DNA of 64,000 nt from Spirochaetaceae bacterium (GCA_020632655.1 JACKFD010000018.1:38091-102090), one strand, 5' to 3'; positions 31,463-40,960 are shown, numbered from the stretch's first letter. Notes: a model not told the origin generated them from the sequence alone. Numbers and translations are program-made.

Positions 31463-31530
31463 ATCGGCCGACGGCGCCGCGGGCGACCGGCCGACGACCC
31501 CGATCCGACGCCGCGGCGCGTGATCGGAGC

Positions 31531-31580
31531 CCGAAAACGAAGAGGGCCGGGCGTTTCCGCCCGGCCCCATCGTTTTCGGA
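31531..31580. terminator. Bidirectional terminator between hypothetical gene and pilin
   Basis: A near-perfect 50-bp inverted repeat: outer arms CCGAAAACGA (31531-31540) and TCGTTTTCGG, inner stem GGGCCGGGCG (31544-31553) and CGCCCGGCCC (31558-31567), loop TTTC. The T-rich outer arms serve as the T tract on either strand. Confidence 0.92.
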
Positions 31581-31593
31581 GCGTCGGCTTCGA

Positions 31594-32142
31594 TTAGAAG
31601 GTCGACTGGCCCGAGGTCGAGTCACACGGACCGACCGTGTTGACCTGGTTCTGGCCCGGGCCCGTACCCGTGTCCGCACACTCGGCGTGCACCGGCGCGA
31701 CCGTCGTGCCCGCACCGTCCGGATGGACGTAGCCCCAGCCCTGGTTCGTACCGTCCGCGTCGATGTCGGCAGCGGCCGAGACCGAGTAGGCGTTGCCCGA
31801 GGCGGCGACGGCGTACTGGAAGAAGACCTGGCCCTCCGGCGCCCAGCCGAGGATGTCGAAGTCGGTGCCGGTCGTGACGTCGAAGGCATCCTTCGAGGAG
31901 CCGGGGATGCCGGCCGCCGGGTTCGCGACGGCGGCGACGTAGTTGCCGAACTCGGCGAGGTAGGACTCCTCGGCGGTGCGGATCGCGGCGATGTTCACCT
32001 TGCCCTCCGAGCTCTTGGACTTGAGCTGGAACCGGAGGAAGTTCGGGATCGCGATCGCGGCCAGAATACCGATGATGGCGACCACGATCATGAGCTCGAT
32101 GAGGGTGAAGCCCTTCTTGGACTTGCGAATGAGGTTGCTCAT
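31594..32142 (-). CDS. pilA: Type IV major pilin-like prepilin (PilA family)
   Basis: The 182-residue prepilin has a short basic leader MSNLIRKSKKG and the class IVa cleavage site G|FTLIELMIVVAIIGILAAIAIP, with Glu5 of the mature chain. The N-terminal alpha-helix (NFLRFQLKSKSSEGKVNIAAIRTAEESYLAEFGNY, in part) precedes a globular domain with one C-terminal Cys pair (AECAD and GPCDS), giving a disulfide D-loop. It is the structural subunit of type IV pili, processed by PilD. No other pil genes are in the window. It sits alone, with a strong terminator downstream and a promoter region containing a 10-bp palindrome at 32172. Confidence 0.93.
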   Translation of the reverse strand: MSNLIRKSKKGFTLIELMIVVAIIGILAAIAIPNFLRFQLKSKSSEGKVNIAAIRTAEESYLAEFGNYVAAVANPAAGIPGSSKDAFDVTTGTDFDILGWAPEGQVFFQYAVAASGNAYSVSAAADIDADGTNQGWGYVHPDGAGTTVAPVHAECADTGTGPGQNQVNTVGPCDSTSGQSTF

Positions 32143-32534
32143 TTCTGTGTCTATCCTTGTCTATGACCTAACACTCGAGTGATCGAGTGCCTGCCCCATG
32201 CAGGCGTTGGCTGCGGTCTCCCCGAGTTCCCGTCCAGGAGGGGGCTCGTTCCGCCGGACCGGGGTAGAGCAACCCCTGTGCCAGCTCGTCGAGATTTCCT
32301 CGATGGGTGTTCCGGTCGTCGGCAATTGCGCGGCCAGGTGTCTGTTCGGCCGTCGGGATCGGGGGTTGACGTTTTTTCCCGAGGTGCCGGAAGGGGCCGG
32401 AAGGGCGATGCCGAAACACGTCGCCCGGGGCTCGAAGTGCCGCATAGCGTCAGGCCGAAGGACGGAATTCGTCACCCGCGAACAGCCTGAGCGGAATCCG
32501 CCCGGCAAGGAAGGCGCAACGAACGCGCGCTCCG
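32143..32534. promoter_or_regulatory. Pilin upstream region with CACTCGAGTG palindrome
   Basis: 392 bp without a supported gene. A perfect palindrome CACTCGAGTG at 32172-32181, followed by another half-site ATCGAGTG, lies 30 bp upstream of the pilA start and may bind a regulator. A clear sigma-54 element was not found. A run of six T at about 32371-32376 has no convincing stem next to it. Confidence 0.4.
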
Positions 32535-32801
32535 TTACGCGTCTTCGTGACCCGCAGCCGGTCTTCGCGCGAACGCGTCGACGGTCGCAGCACTCCGGCA
32601 GGGAATCGGCTCGCGCTGGTGCGCGTCCCAGGCGACGCCGCACTCCGAGCAGGCGAGGTCCGGACCGAAGCGGTGGCCCGACGCGCCGGGGCGATCGGCG
32701 GGATCGATCGAGACGGAGGGACCGCTCGGGGCGGCATCGCGCGCGACCTGCTCTCCACGCGGGCCCGCGTCCTTCCGCGGCAGATCGTCGCGTCCCGTCA
32801 T
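32535..32801 (-). CDS. Small Cys/His-containing hypothetical protein
   Basis: The 88-residue protein begins MTGRDDLPRK. The first 45 residues are polar. The conserved-looking core is SGHRFGPDLACSECGVAWDAHQREPIPC: a C-x2-C pair plus His and Cys, which could bind zinc. It is short and has weak support apart from codon bias and this motif. It is transcribed toward pilA but lies 390 bp away, so it is probably separate. Confidence 0.5.
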   Translation of the reverse strand: MTGRDDLPRKDAGPRGEQVARDAAPSGPSVSIDPADRPGASGHRFGPDLACSECGVAWDAHQREPIPCRSAATVDAFARRPAAGHEDA

Positions 32802-33021
32802 GCGTGCTCCCTCGTCCGCCCTCACGAACGTGATTCCGACGTGGGGGGAAGCGGAAGGCCCGAGGGGTGAGGCGGACGATCCGGGTATCGATCGATCGAT
32901 CCGAGCGTGATCGCCGCGTGGACCGGAAGCGCCACGCACAAGGAAAGGAGTGGGCGATCACGAGTGGGACGCGCGCAGTATAGCCTGTCGCCCGGCGCCC
33001 GGAGCGATGGCGCCGTTCGCG

Positions 33022-34482
33022 TCACTCCGATGCGTCACCGCCGCGTCGCTGCTCCAGCCCGGAGATCGGCGCGATCGCCGCGAGCGCGTCCAGCTCGCCC
33101 GTGTAGCGCGACGCGAGCTCCGCACGACAGCCCGTGCGATCGCAGAAGACCTCGCGCAGGATCCGCGCCGCGAGCTCGCTCGAGTGCGCCCACCAGAGAC
33201 TGCCCTGCAGCTGCAGCACGACCACGCCGACACGCGGCGCATCGGCTGGCGCGACCCCGAGGAACCACTCGTAGCGTCCACTCGGATCACGACCCGACAG
33301 GTTGCCCGTCTTCCCCGCCACCTCGAGATCACCCAGCAGACGCTGTCCCCGACGCGTCCGGAAGGCGCGGCGCGCCGTGCCGCGCGTCGTGGTCGAGACC
33401 ATCAGGTCACGCAGCCGCGCCGCGAGACGAGGCTCGATCACCGGCCGGTCGGGCATCCGCCGGGGCAGCTCGATCGATCGCCCCACCTCGTCGACCACGC
33501 GATCGACCCACCAGGGCTCGACGAGGCGGCCGTGGGCGAGCACGCCGGCGAGCTGGGCGACATGCATCGGTGTCACCCGGAGTCCGTCGAGACCGCTTCC
33601 GAGGCGCCCCAGATCGAGATCGTCCTCGATCGGATCGAGGCGGCCCGCCGCGAAGCCCGGCGCCGGTGCTGCGACCCAGCCGAAGCGCTCGATCGTCTCG
33701 ACGAGGCGCTCGGCCCCGAGTGCGTGGACGGCCCAGCGCGAGAAGCATTGGTTGTTCGACGACGCGAGCGCATCCTCGAGGCTCGCCTCGTTGCCGCGTC
33801 GCGGCGCCTCGAGCCGGCGCCGGGTGACGCGGTACTTGTTGCCTTCGTAGATGCAGGGTCGGGCGAGCGCCGCGGGCGTCTGCTCGAGGAGGGCCGCCGC
33901 CGTGATCACCTTCACGATCGACGCGGCCGGATACGCCCGATCCGCCGGCAGCGTCTCGGGATCCACGACGGCGTGCGCGAGCAGACGACCGGTCGTCGGG
34001 TCGATCACGATGGCTTGACCGTGCTGGACGCGACCGTGCCGCAGGATCTCGAAGACGGCCTCCGTGAGCCGCACGTCGAGGCTGTATTCCACTCTCAGCG
34101 TGCCCGCGGCGCGCTGCTCCACGAGGCGCGGCGGCGCGGCGGGATCGACCGTCGCCGACTCGACCCGCGCCATCTCGAAGCGCTCCCGCGAGAGCGGTGG
34201 GTCGGAGATCAGCCGCGCCAGATCCACGACCGGTCGCGCCGCCGCCGCCGCCGCGACGGCCGGCAGCCCGTCCGCGTCGGCCGGGGCGAGGCCACGAACC
34301 CAGCTGCGCGCCCCCCAGCCGAGCGCGAGCCCGAGCACCACCAGGAGCAGGGCGACGACGCGACCCGTGCCCGTCAGTCGTCCGCGCGCCGGACGCCGCC
34401 GTCGGGTCGGACGATGGGCGAGCGCGTCCCCGGCCAGATCGCGACCGATCAGACCGAGCCCTTCCCGGCGCGCAGGACGCAC
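33022..34482 (-). CDS. Penicillin-binding protein transpeptidase (single-domain, membrane-anchored)
   Basis: About 486 residues from a GTG with GAGG upstream; the start could be a few codons different. A basic N-terminus and one membrane helix (GRVVALLLVVLGLALGWGA) anchor it. The transpeptidase domain has Ser-x-x-Lys in AASIVKVITAA, Ser-x-Asn in ASSNNQCFSRWAV and Lys-Thr-Gly in AGKTGNLSG, plus TPMHVAQLAGVLA. There is no transglycosylase or long dimerisation domain, so it resembles simple penicillin-binding transpeptidases rather than FtsI. It crosslinks peptidoglycan in the periplasm. It lies 25 bp downstream of the Nfu gene. Confidence 0.85.
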   Translation of the reverse strand: MRPARREGLGLIGRDLAGDALAHRPTRRRRPARGRLTGTGRVVALLLVVLGLALGWGARSWVRGLAPADADGLPAVAAAAAARPVVDLARLISDPPLSRERFEMARVESATVDPAAPPRLVEQRAAGTLRVEYSLDVRLTEAVFEILRHGRVQHGQAIVIDPTTGRLLAHAVVDPETLPADRAYPAASIVKVITAAALLEQTPAALARPCIYEGNKYRVTRRRLEAPRRGNEASLEDALASSNNQCFSRWAVHALGAERLVETIERFGWVAAPAPGFAAGRLDPIEDDLDLGRLGSGLDGLRVTPMHVAQLAGVLAHGRLVEPWWVDRVVDEVGRSIELPRRMPDRPVIEPRLAARLRDLMVSTTTRGTARRAFRTRRGQRLLGDLEVAGKTGNLSGRDPSGRYEWFLGVAPADAPRVGVVVLQLQGSLWWAHSSELAARILREVFCDRTGCRAELASRYTGELDALAAIAPISGLEQRRGGDASE

Positions 34483-34507
34483 CGGACCTCGCCCCTTCCC
34501 CCCCCGG

Positions 34508-35068
34508 TCAGAGCGCAACGACGGATCGGACCTCCGGGATCTCTTCCTTGAGGCGCGCCTCGATCCCCATCTTGAGGGTGATCGACGAGCTCGGACAGCC
34601 CGCGCACGCGCCCTGGAGCAGCACCTCGACGACTCCATCCCGGAAGTCGACGAATCGGATCTCGCCCCCGTCCTGCTCGACGTAGGGTCGGACGTCGCGC
34701 TCGAGGATCGTGCGGATGCGGCCCACGAGCACGTCGTCGGACTCCGACTCGGGCGGCTCCCAGGCGGGACCGAGTGCGGACTCGCCACTCGCCGCCCAGG
34801 CCTTGATCGCCGCGACGATCGGCGCCGCGAGCTCGGTCCACTCCGCCGCATCGCGCTTGGTCACGGTCACGAAGCTCGGACCGAGGTAGACGCGCTCGAC
34901 CCCTTCGACCTCGAGGATCGAGGCAGCGAGCGGTGAGACCTCGGGCGTCACGGCGCCAGCGTCGAAGGACGCGGAAGCGACGCCATCCGCCACGGGCTGC
35001 CCCAGCACCCATTTGATGCTGTTCGGGTTCGGCGTGCGTTCCGCGTGCATCCGGAATCCGAGGTCCAT
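34508..35068 (-). CDS. nfu: Nfu-type Fe-S cluster carrier (Nfu_N plus NifU C-terminal domain)
   Basis: The 186-residue protein has GGGAG upstream of the ATG. The N-terminal Nfu_N domain has [15 protein letters not shown] and [20 protein letters not shown]. The C-terminal NifU domain has [20 protein letters not shown] and the cluster-binding C-x2-C in [18 protein letters not shown]. It receives 4Fe-4S clusters and passes them to client enzymes; clients in this window could include aconitase, PqqE and the ferredoxin-type aldo/keto reductase. It is divergent from the UPF0104-like gene and precedes the penicillin-binding protein. Confidence 0.93.
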   Translation of the reverse strand: MDLGFRMHAERTPNPNSIKWVLGQPVADGVASASFDAGAVTPEVSPLAASILEVEGVERVYLGPSFVTVTKRDAAEWTELAAPIVAAIKAWAASGESALGPAWEPPESESDDVLVGRIRTILERDVRPYVEQDGGEIRFVDFRDGVVEVLLQGACAGCPSSSITLKMGIEARLKEEIPEVRSVVAL

Positions 35069-35221
35069 GGTCGCTCCCGGCCGCAGAGGGTAGGGCGACC
35101 GCACGCGCTTGGCCAAGAATCGAGCGCGTGCCGGGTCGTGATCGGCACGACGCCGCGCGCACCCGAAGCTCCCTCCCGGTCCGAGCGGCTATGCTGCGAA
35201 ATCGTGTCCCGAGCCAATCGC

Positions 35222-36184
35222 ATGATGGTCCGCCACGTCCTGCCGCTCGCCATCTCCGGCGCCGCGCTGGTCTACGTGTTCGGCTTCGCGATCGACTGGC
35301 AGGCGATCCCCGAGGCGACCGAGCGTGCCAACATGCCGCTCTTCGTCGCGATCACGATCGTCGACAAGGTCTTCTTCTTCCTCGTCTGGACCCTCGTCCA
35401 GGCTTCGATGGTGCGCCGTTTCCTCGCGCCCGTCCCCCGCCGACAGATCATCGCGGTCAAGGGCGGCGCCGAGCTCGCGCGGGCCGTCAACAACTCGATC
35501 TCCGACGCCGCCTTCTTCCTCGGGATCTGGCAGCTCTGCCGCGCGCCGCTGCAATCCGTGGTCGCCGTCACGACGCTGCCCTTCGTGGCGCATTTCCTGG
35601 TGCTGCTGATGCAGGGGACGGTGGCCCTCGCGATCGTGCCGCGCGCGAACGTGCAGTTCTCGCTGATCTCGTCGGTCGTCGGCTTCGGCTGGCTGCTCGT
35701 GGCGAGCTTCGTGATCGCGCGACGGCTGGGCGCGGTCGACCGGCTCTACTCCCTGCTCCGCCTCGACTGGCTCGAGGGACGCGTGAACCTGCCGGACCTG
35801 CTTCCCTATCTGTGGATCTTCGCCGGCTTCGCTGCGGCGGACGTGCTGATCCAGGGCCTCGCCTCCCGCGCCTTCGGCAACGTGATCGACTGGACGGCGC
35901 TCTTCGCGGGGATCCCCGTCGTCTACTTCACGATGCTGCTGCCCTCGTTCGGCAACTTCGGCACGCGCGAGATCGTCTGGGCGAACCTCTTCCACGGCTA
36001 CGCGGACGAGGCCTCGCTCTACGCCTTCGCGCTCTGGACGAACGTCATCTTCCTCGCGATGCACGTGCTGATCGGCGTGCTCTTCCTGAAGCGGGCGATC
36101 AGCCTGCTGCTCGACCTGCGACGCACCCACGACGAGGTCGACTCGGTTCGCAAGCCGATCCTGCGCGACGCGCTGGATCCCTGA
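35222..36184 (+). CDS. Flippase-like UPF0104/lysylphosphatidylglycerol synthase TM family protein
   Basis: The 320-residue polytopic protein has about eight hydrophobic helices. Family-like marks are VVAVTTLPFVAHFLVLLMQG, ISSVVGFGWLLVASFVIARR and a late loop LPSFGNFGTREIVWANLF that corresponds to the PxxxGxxE-type loop of UPF0104 proteins. Two adjacent ATGs (35222, 35225) are possible starts. It is more distant from the consensus than the protein at 4361. The role is probably lipid or lipid-linked intermediate handling in the inner membrane. It is a single gene divergent from nfu. Confidence 0.65.
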   Translation: MMVRHVLPLAISGAALVYVFGFAIDWQAIPEATERANMPLFVAITIVDKVFFFLVWTLVQASMVRRFLAPVPRRQIIAVKGGAELARAVNNSISDAAFFLGIWQLCRAPLQSVVAVTTLPFVAHFLVLLMQGTVALAIVPRANVQFSLISSVVGFGWLLVASFVIARRLGAVDRLYSLLRLDWLEGRVNLPDLLPYLWIFAGFAAADVLIQGLASRAFGNVIDWTALFAGIPVVYFTMLLPSFGNFGTREIVWANLFHGYADEASLYAFALWTNVIFLAMHVLIGVLFLKRAISLLLDLRRTHDEVDSVRKPILRDALDP

Positions 36185-36243
36185 GCGCCGGCGAGCCGCA
36201 CGGGCGGGGCCCGGTCTGGTCCGCGCGCCGGGGCCGGCGCGGC

Positions 36244-37134
36244 TCAGGCCCCGGATCGCCCCCGGACCACGACCTCGGGTCCAGCTCGCGCGACACCGGC
36301 CAGCGCGGCGATCCGGTCGAAGAGCGAGCCGACGTCGGCATGGAGCTCGTCGAGGCGCATGACGCGGGCGATGTCGCCCGCGCGGAGCTCGGCACCCAAC
36401 GCCTCGGAGAGCGAGCCACCCGGCCCGAGCAGCCGCTTCGCATGGGGCGTCCCGACGCCCCGGGTAGGCGGCGCGGCGGCGATCGCCGCGGCGATCAGGC
36501 GCTCGATGTGCAGCTCCTCCGCCTGGAGCCGGGCGGCGCGACGGATCGCGGCGGGCACGAGCAGGTAGCTCTCGATGTGCCGCAGGCTCCAGACGAAGAC
36601 CTCGAGCCCGGGCTCCGTCGCGACCGGCGCATCCGGCGACCGGCCGTCGCTCGACGGGGACGGCGGCTCGGGCAGCGCGGAGTCCGGCGTCGCCGACGCG
36701 ATCGGGTCGGCGTCGGGCGCATGGTCGTCGCGATCGAGCACGATCAGACCGGAGAGTCCCGCCTCGACACCGCCCCGCTTGCGGAAGTCCGCCGCGGCGC
36801 GCGCCGGCTGACGGCCTCCGAGGATGACGGCGTTGCGCTCGACGCAGCGCGCGAGCTCGGGATCGAAGCGGCGCGCCCAGGACTCGAGGATCTCCCGATC
36901 CCGCGCCCCCTCGACGTAGAGCACGAAGCGGTCCTGCCGTCGGGCCGACCCGCCCCCGCCCTCACGACCGCGCGATCTCGCAGCGGGGCGCTTGGGGCGT
37001 CGATGCGGCTCTCTGCGAAGCACGAGATCGGCCTCTCTGTCACGCGCGAGGACACCGCCCATCGAGCCCGCACCGGGATCCGGTCGACCGGGCTCGAGAG
37101 CGCGGAGCGTACTGCCCTGGGAGAGCGCTGTCAT
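36244..37134 (-). CDS. TOPRIM-domain protein (OLD-like/DUF4435-like)
   Basis: The 296-residue protein has about 65 basic, probably disordered residues. A TOPRIM-like core follows: FVLYVEGARDREILESWARR (Glu of motif I), then GLIVLDRDDHAPDAD (DxD of motif II) and VFVWSLRHIESYLLVPAAI. The central stretch of Ser/Pro/Asp is low complexity. Similar TOPRIM cores occur in OLD-family nucleases and DUF4435 proteins, usually joined to an ATPase; none is next to this gene. A role in nucleic acid cleavage or repair is possible but unproven. Confidence 0.6.
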   Translation of the reverse strand: MTALSQGSTLRALEPGRPDPGAGSMGGVLARDREADLVLRREPHRRPKRPAARSRGREGGGGSARRQDRFVLYVEGARDREILESWARRFDPELARCVERNAVILGGRQPARAAADFRKRGGVEAGLSGLIVLDRDDHAPDADPIASATPDSALPEPPSPSSDGRSPDAPVATEPGLEVFVWSLRHIESYLLVPAAIRRAARLQAEELHIERLIAAAIAAAPPTRGVGTPHAKRLLGPGGSLSEALGAELRAGDIARVMRLDELHADVGSLFDRIAALAGVARAGPEVVVRGRSGA

Positions 37135-37247
37135 CTTCGTGCCGCGATCCGCCCGGCGCGCGATGTCGACCGACCGTCGCCAAACATCGCGGGGGCGCTG
37201 ACGCGAAGCTGATTGAACGCCGAAGACCGCCCGGTTAGAGTGGTCGC

Positions 37248-37889
37248 ATGATCGAGATCGTCGTCGCGGATGACCACGGGATCGTTCGGGAGGGCCTCCG
37301 GCGCCTGATCGAATCCGAACCCGACCTGAAGGTCGTCGGCGAGGCCTCGGATGGACGCGAGGTGCTCGCGCAGGTCGAGCAGACGCGGCCGGACATCGTC
37401 GTCCTCGATATCACGATGCCTCGCCTCGGCGGACTCGAGACCCTCGAACGGCTGCGCGGTCTGCACCCCAGGACGAAGGTGGTCCTGCTCTCCGTCCATA
37501 GCGATCCGCCCTTCGTGCAGAGCGCGATCGCCCTGGCCGCCGACGGCTACGTCCTCAAGAACGGACGAGCGGCCGAGATCGTGACGGCGATCCGAGAGGT
37601 CATGAAGGGCGGCAGCTACTTCAGCCCCGCCGTCGCCCGCGAGATCGTCGACCAGCTGCGCGCGCCGCGTCCGGCCTCCGAAGACCCGTTCTCGCTCCTC
37701 TCCCAGCGGGAGCGCGAGGTCCTGCATCTGATCGCCGACGGCCTCTCGGCGAAGGAGGTCGCGGTCGAGCTCTCGATCAGCACGAAGACCGTCGAGGCCC
37801 ATCGCACGAGTCTGATGCGCAAGCTCGGCGTCCGGAAGGCGACCGAGCTCGTCCGCTACGCCCTGCGCCACGGCTTGATCGAGCCCTGA
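37248..37889 (+). CDS. NarL/LuxR-family response regulator
   Basis: The 213-residue protein has a receiver domain (residues 1-120) with the acidic pair VVADDHGIVREGL, phospho-acceptor Asp in PDIVVLDITMPRLGG, Ser in VLLSVHSD and Lys in YVLKNG. The LuxR helix-turn-helix (150-210) has LSQREREVLHLIADGLSAKEVA and STKTVEAHRTSLMRKLGV. It is a DNA-binding transcription regulator activated by phosphorylation. No histidine kinase gene is adjacent, so the partner is elsewhere. It is divergent from the TOPRIM gene, with 113 bp between. Confidence 0.92.
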   Translation: MIEIVVADDHGIVREGLRRLIESEPDLKVVGEASDGREVLAQVEQTRPDIVVLDITMPRLGGLETLERLRGLHPRTKVVLLSVHSDPPFVQSAIALAADGYVLKNGRAAEIVTAIREVMKGGSYFSPAVAREIVDQLRAPRPASEDPFSLLSQREREVLHLIADGLSAKEVAVELSISTKTVEAHRTSLMRKLGVRKATELVRYALRHGLIEP

Positions 37890-37926
37890 GCGCGCGGGCG
37901 GCTTCCGGCCGGGCGCGCGGCTCGGC

Positions 37927-39252
37927 TCAGCCCCGTTCGAGGACCGCGAGGGTCTCGACGTGGGGCGTCTGCGGGAAGAGGTCGAAGGCGCGGACGGAGA
38001 CGAGGCGGTAGTCCGCCGCGATCAGGGCGCGCAGATCCCGCGCGAGCGTCGCCGGATCGCAGGACAGGTATACGCATCGTCCCGGTCCCTGCTCCTCGAT
38101 CGCGCGCCGCACGGCCTCGTGCAGACCCACCCGCGGCGGGTCGACCAGCAGCACGTCGGCCCGGGCGATCCGCTCGCCGAGATCGCGCAGGAGCTCGGCG
38201 CGGCCGCGGACGACCTCGACCCGGCCACCGAGTCTGCTGCGACGCAGGTTCGCCTCGAGGTCGCCGAGGGCCGATCGATCGCTCTCGACCGCCACGCCTT
38301 CGAGGCCGCGACGGGCGAGGGGGACCGTGAGGAAGCCGATGCCCGCGTAGAGCTCGACGAAGCGACCGGGCGACCGGCCGTCCCGCGGCGCGAGCGCGCA
38401 CGCGGCGACGGCGTCGGCGAGCGCGTCCCAGAGCAGCGCGTTGCCCTGCACGAAGCTCGTGACGCTCGCCCGCAGTCGCTCACCAGCGACTGCGATCTCG
38501 ACCCGGGACCGCTCCCCGCGCTTCGATGCGCGTCCGGTCGCGGGACGGGCGACGGCCTCTCCCGAAGAGCCTGCGAGCAGGCACCACTCCGTCGGACGAC
38601 GACGGCGACGGCGTCCACGACCCGACGCATCGATCGCCTTGTCCCCGGCGAGCGCCGCGTCGGGCACCTCCGACCCGCCGTCGATCTCGTCGCCGCCGCG
38701 GCTCGTCTGCGCCCGGAGCGCGGCGAGTGGCGCTTCGAGCGCCTCGACCAGGATCGGACACTTCGAGATGGCCTCGACCTCGTGCGAGCCGCGCCGCCGA
38801 TAGCCCACGCCGGAGTCCGCCTCGACGAGCCGTGCGCGGGCGCGATAGTGGTAGGGCGCCGGCGAAGGGACGATCCCGATCGGGGCCTCGATCGCAATGC
38901 CGCCGATGCGCTCGAGTGCGTCCTGCACGATCCGGCGCTTCGCCTCGACCTGGGCTTCGTAGTCGAGGTGCTGCCACTGACAGCCGCCGCAGCGCCCGAA
39001 ATGGGCGCACTCGGGCTCGACGCGGTCGGGGCTGGCCTCGATCAGTCGGGCGATCCGGGCGCGCGCGAGGCGTGGGCGGATCTCGAGCGCGTCCAGCTCG
39101 ACGAGATCCCCCGGCAGCCCGCCCTCCACGAAGACGACCCGCCCGTCGGGCAGGCGCGCAATCCCGTCACCCCCCGCCGCCAGGGCCTCGACGCGCACCT
39201 CGATTCCGGACTGTCCGGTCGACCCACTCAAGCCACGCCCTCTCGACGGCAC
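37927..39252 (-). CDS. RlmD/TrmA-family RNA m5U methyltransferase
   Basis: The 441-residue protein has a TRAM domain (EVRVEALAAGGDGIARL, VVFVEGGLPGDLVEL), an Fe-S cluster motif C-x5-C-x2-C (CAHFGRCGGCQWQHLDY) with a fourth Cys in SKCPILVEA, and a SAM domain with VELYAGIGFLTVPLA and VLLVDPPRVGLHEAV. The catalytic Cys is in YLSCDPATLARD, with FDLFPQTPHVETL at the end. It methylates C5 of uridine in 23S rRNA or tRNA; which one cannot be told. A basic low-complexity insert (GRGRRRRRRPTEWC) interrupts the middle. Confidence 0.9.
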   Translation of the reverse strand: MPSRGRGLSGSTGQSGIEVRVEALAAGGDGIARLPDGRVVFVEGGLPGDLVELDALEIRPRLARARIARLIEASPDRVEPECAHFGRCGGCQWQHLDYEAQVEAKRRIVQDALERIGGIAIEAPIGIVPSPAPYHYRARARLVEADSGVGYRRRGSHEVEAISKCPILVEALEAPLAALRAQTSRGGDEIDGGSEVPDAALAGDKAIDASGRGRRRRRRPTEWCLLAGSSGEAVARPATGRASKRGERSRVEIAVAGERLRASVTSFVQGNALLWDALADAVAACALAPRDGRSPGRFVELYAGIGFLTVPLARRGLEGVAVESDRSALGDLEANLRRSRLGGRVEVVRGRAELLRDLGERIARADVLLVDPPRVGLHEAVRRAIEEQGPGRCVYLSCDPATLARDLRALIAADYRLVSVRAFDLFPQTPHVETLAVLERG

Positions 39253-39372
39253 GGAGGGCGCACCGCCGGGTCGGCGGTGGCCCGAACTGCGCCCGCATGA
39301 ACGACGCCGCGGCGAGTCCCGGAGGCGCGCGTCGCGGGACGCAGCGGGTCCGGAGGGTCGCCGGATCGGACG

Positions 39373-40638
39373 TCAGTCGCTGAAGTCCTCGTCGCGGGGC
39401 ATCTCGACGACGCGCACGCGCACGATCCGACTGCCCGAGACGTCCGTGCACTCGAGTCGGTAGCCGGGCACGCCGACGCGCTCGCCCTTGCGCGGCGCGC
39501 GCTCGAGGGTGTTGAAGATCAGCCCGCCGATCGTGTCGCCCTTCTCGGCGGGCACCTGCCAGCCGGTCTCGCGGTTGAAGTCGAGCACCTTGATCCGACC
39601 GAGCGCCTCGTAGCTGCCGTCCCGGAGCTTGCGGATCGTGAGCAGCTCCTCCGAATCGAATTCGTCCCGGATCTCGCCGACGATCTCTTCGAGGATGTCT
39701 TCCTGCGTGACGAGTCCCTGCGTCACGCCGAACTCGTCCTTGACGAGTGCGATGTGGCAGAAGGCGCGCTGCATCTCCGTCAGGAGCCGCAGGATCGGCT
39801 TGCGCTCGGGAACCCGCAGGACCGGCTTGACGATCCCGAAGAGCTCCGTGACGCCCGACTTGTCGAGCTTCATCAGGTCCTTCAGGTGGACCACGCCGAG
39901 CACGTGATCGATCGAGCCCTCGTAGATCGGCACGCGCGTGTACCGGCTCTCGAGCATGCTGTCCATCAGCTCGGAAACGGTCGTACTCGAGGGGAAGGCC
40001 TCGATCTCCGTACGCGGGACCATGATCTCGGACACGTCCATCTCGGCGGCGTTCGAGGTCGCGCCGATGATCGCGAGCGGGGAGCCCGCGTCCTCGACGG
40101 AGTCGAGCGCCTCGCGCGCAAGCCGCAGCACCTCCTCCGATCCGAGCGAGCGCTCACCGTCGACGCCGCCCGTCACGCGACGCACGAGCGGCTCGATCGC
40201 GCGATCGAAGAGGCCGTGCAGCGGACGCAGGATCTGATGGAAGAGATAGAGCGGCAGCCCCACCGCGCGCGACACGCCACGCGGATGCCGCGCCGCCACC
40301 GCCTTCGGCAGGATCTCGCAGAAGAGCAGCACCAGGGCCGTCATCACCGCCGTCGCCACGGGAATCCCCGCCTCGGCGCCGAGCAGCGAGATCGCGAGAC
40401 CCGATGCGACGGAGGCGCCGAGGATGTTCACGACGTTGTTGCCGAGCAGGATCGTGACGAGCAGGCGCGAGGAGGACGAGGTCAGATCCCGCACTGCGAC
40501 GTCCGCCGGACCGAAGCCCTCCTTGTCCGGATCGAGGTCGTGCGACCGGAGCCGGAAGAGGGCCGTCTCGCTCCCCGAGAAGAAGGCCGAGGCGGCCAGA
40601 CACGCGAGGATGATCAGCACGGAGCCGATGATCGACAT
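39373..40638 (-). CDS. CNNM/CorC-HlyC family transporter (DUF21-CBS-CorC)
   Basis: The 421-residue protein starts at an ATG with AGGAGG upstream. The DUF21 membrane domain (residues 1-160) starts LIILACLAASAFFSGSETALFRL and includes LLGNNVVNILGASVASGLA. Two CBS domains follow, with MVPRTEIEAFPSSTTVSELM and FCHIALVKDEFGVTQGLVT. The C-terminal CorC_HlyC domain has the typical DGSYEALGRIKVLDFNRET. Members of this family move or sense Mg2+/Co2+ at the inner membrane; older names call them hemolysins. A 322-bp upstream region separates it from the GGDEF-EAL gene. Confidence 0.93.
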   Translation of the reverse strand: MSIIGSVLIILACLAASAFFSGSETALFRLRSHDLDPDKEGFGPADVAVRDLTSSSSRLLVTILLGNNVVNILGASVASGLAISLLGAEAGIPVATAVMTALVLLFCEILPKAVAARHPRGVSRAVGLPLYLFHQILRPLHGLFDRAIEPLVRRVTGGVDGERSLGSEEVLRLAREALDSVEDAGSPLAIIGATSNAAEMDVSEIMVPRTEIEAFPSSTTVSELMDSMLESRYTRVPIYEGSIDHVLGVVHLKDLMKLDKSGVTELFGIVKPVLRVPERKPILRLLTEMQRAFCHIALVKDEFGVTQGLVTQEDILEEIVGEIRDEFDSEELLTIRKLRDGSYEALGRIKVLDFNRETGWQVPAEKGDTIGGLIFNTLERAPRKGERVGVPGYRLECTDVSGSRIVRVRVVEMPRDEDFSD

Positions 40639-40960
40639 CGGCGGACCTCCTGTTGGACGGCGCGCGCACGAGGAGCGACACACACGAGGGTCGACCCGCG
40701 GATGCGGGATCGTCCCTCGCACGTCATCGGACGATGCGAGGCGTCTGGCTGGGGGGGGACAGGTGGGCTGGGACGGTCCATAGGAAGTCTCGGAATCTAC
40801 CTCGCACCCCCGGACCGGGCAACGAGAGGCAGATCGCGCGCAGGGCGCAGGGCGACACACGGGGGCATCGGCCAACGCACCCCGTCACGGTCCGACGTCC
40901 CTCGACGGCGACTCCGGCGGCGCGCCCCGCGTCGTCGCAGACGGGTCGGCGCGCGTCCCG
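40639..40960. other. 322-bp intergenic region upstream of the CNNM gene
   Basis: It holds the CNNM ribosome site (AGGAGG just before the start) and presumably its promoter, plus a run of nine G near 40751. No gene, repeat or clear hairpin was seen. Confidence 0.5.

Noticed and set aside
32143..32260. Sigma-54 promoter for pilA
   Set aside because: No convincing GG-N10-GC element with TTGC in the -12 position was found; only a palindrome is reported.
32360..32400. T-run near 32371 as a terminator
   Set aside because: Only a weak 6-bp stem with a large loop can be drawn, and no plus-strand gene ends before it.
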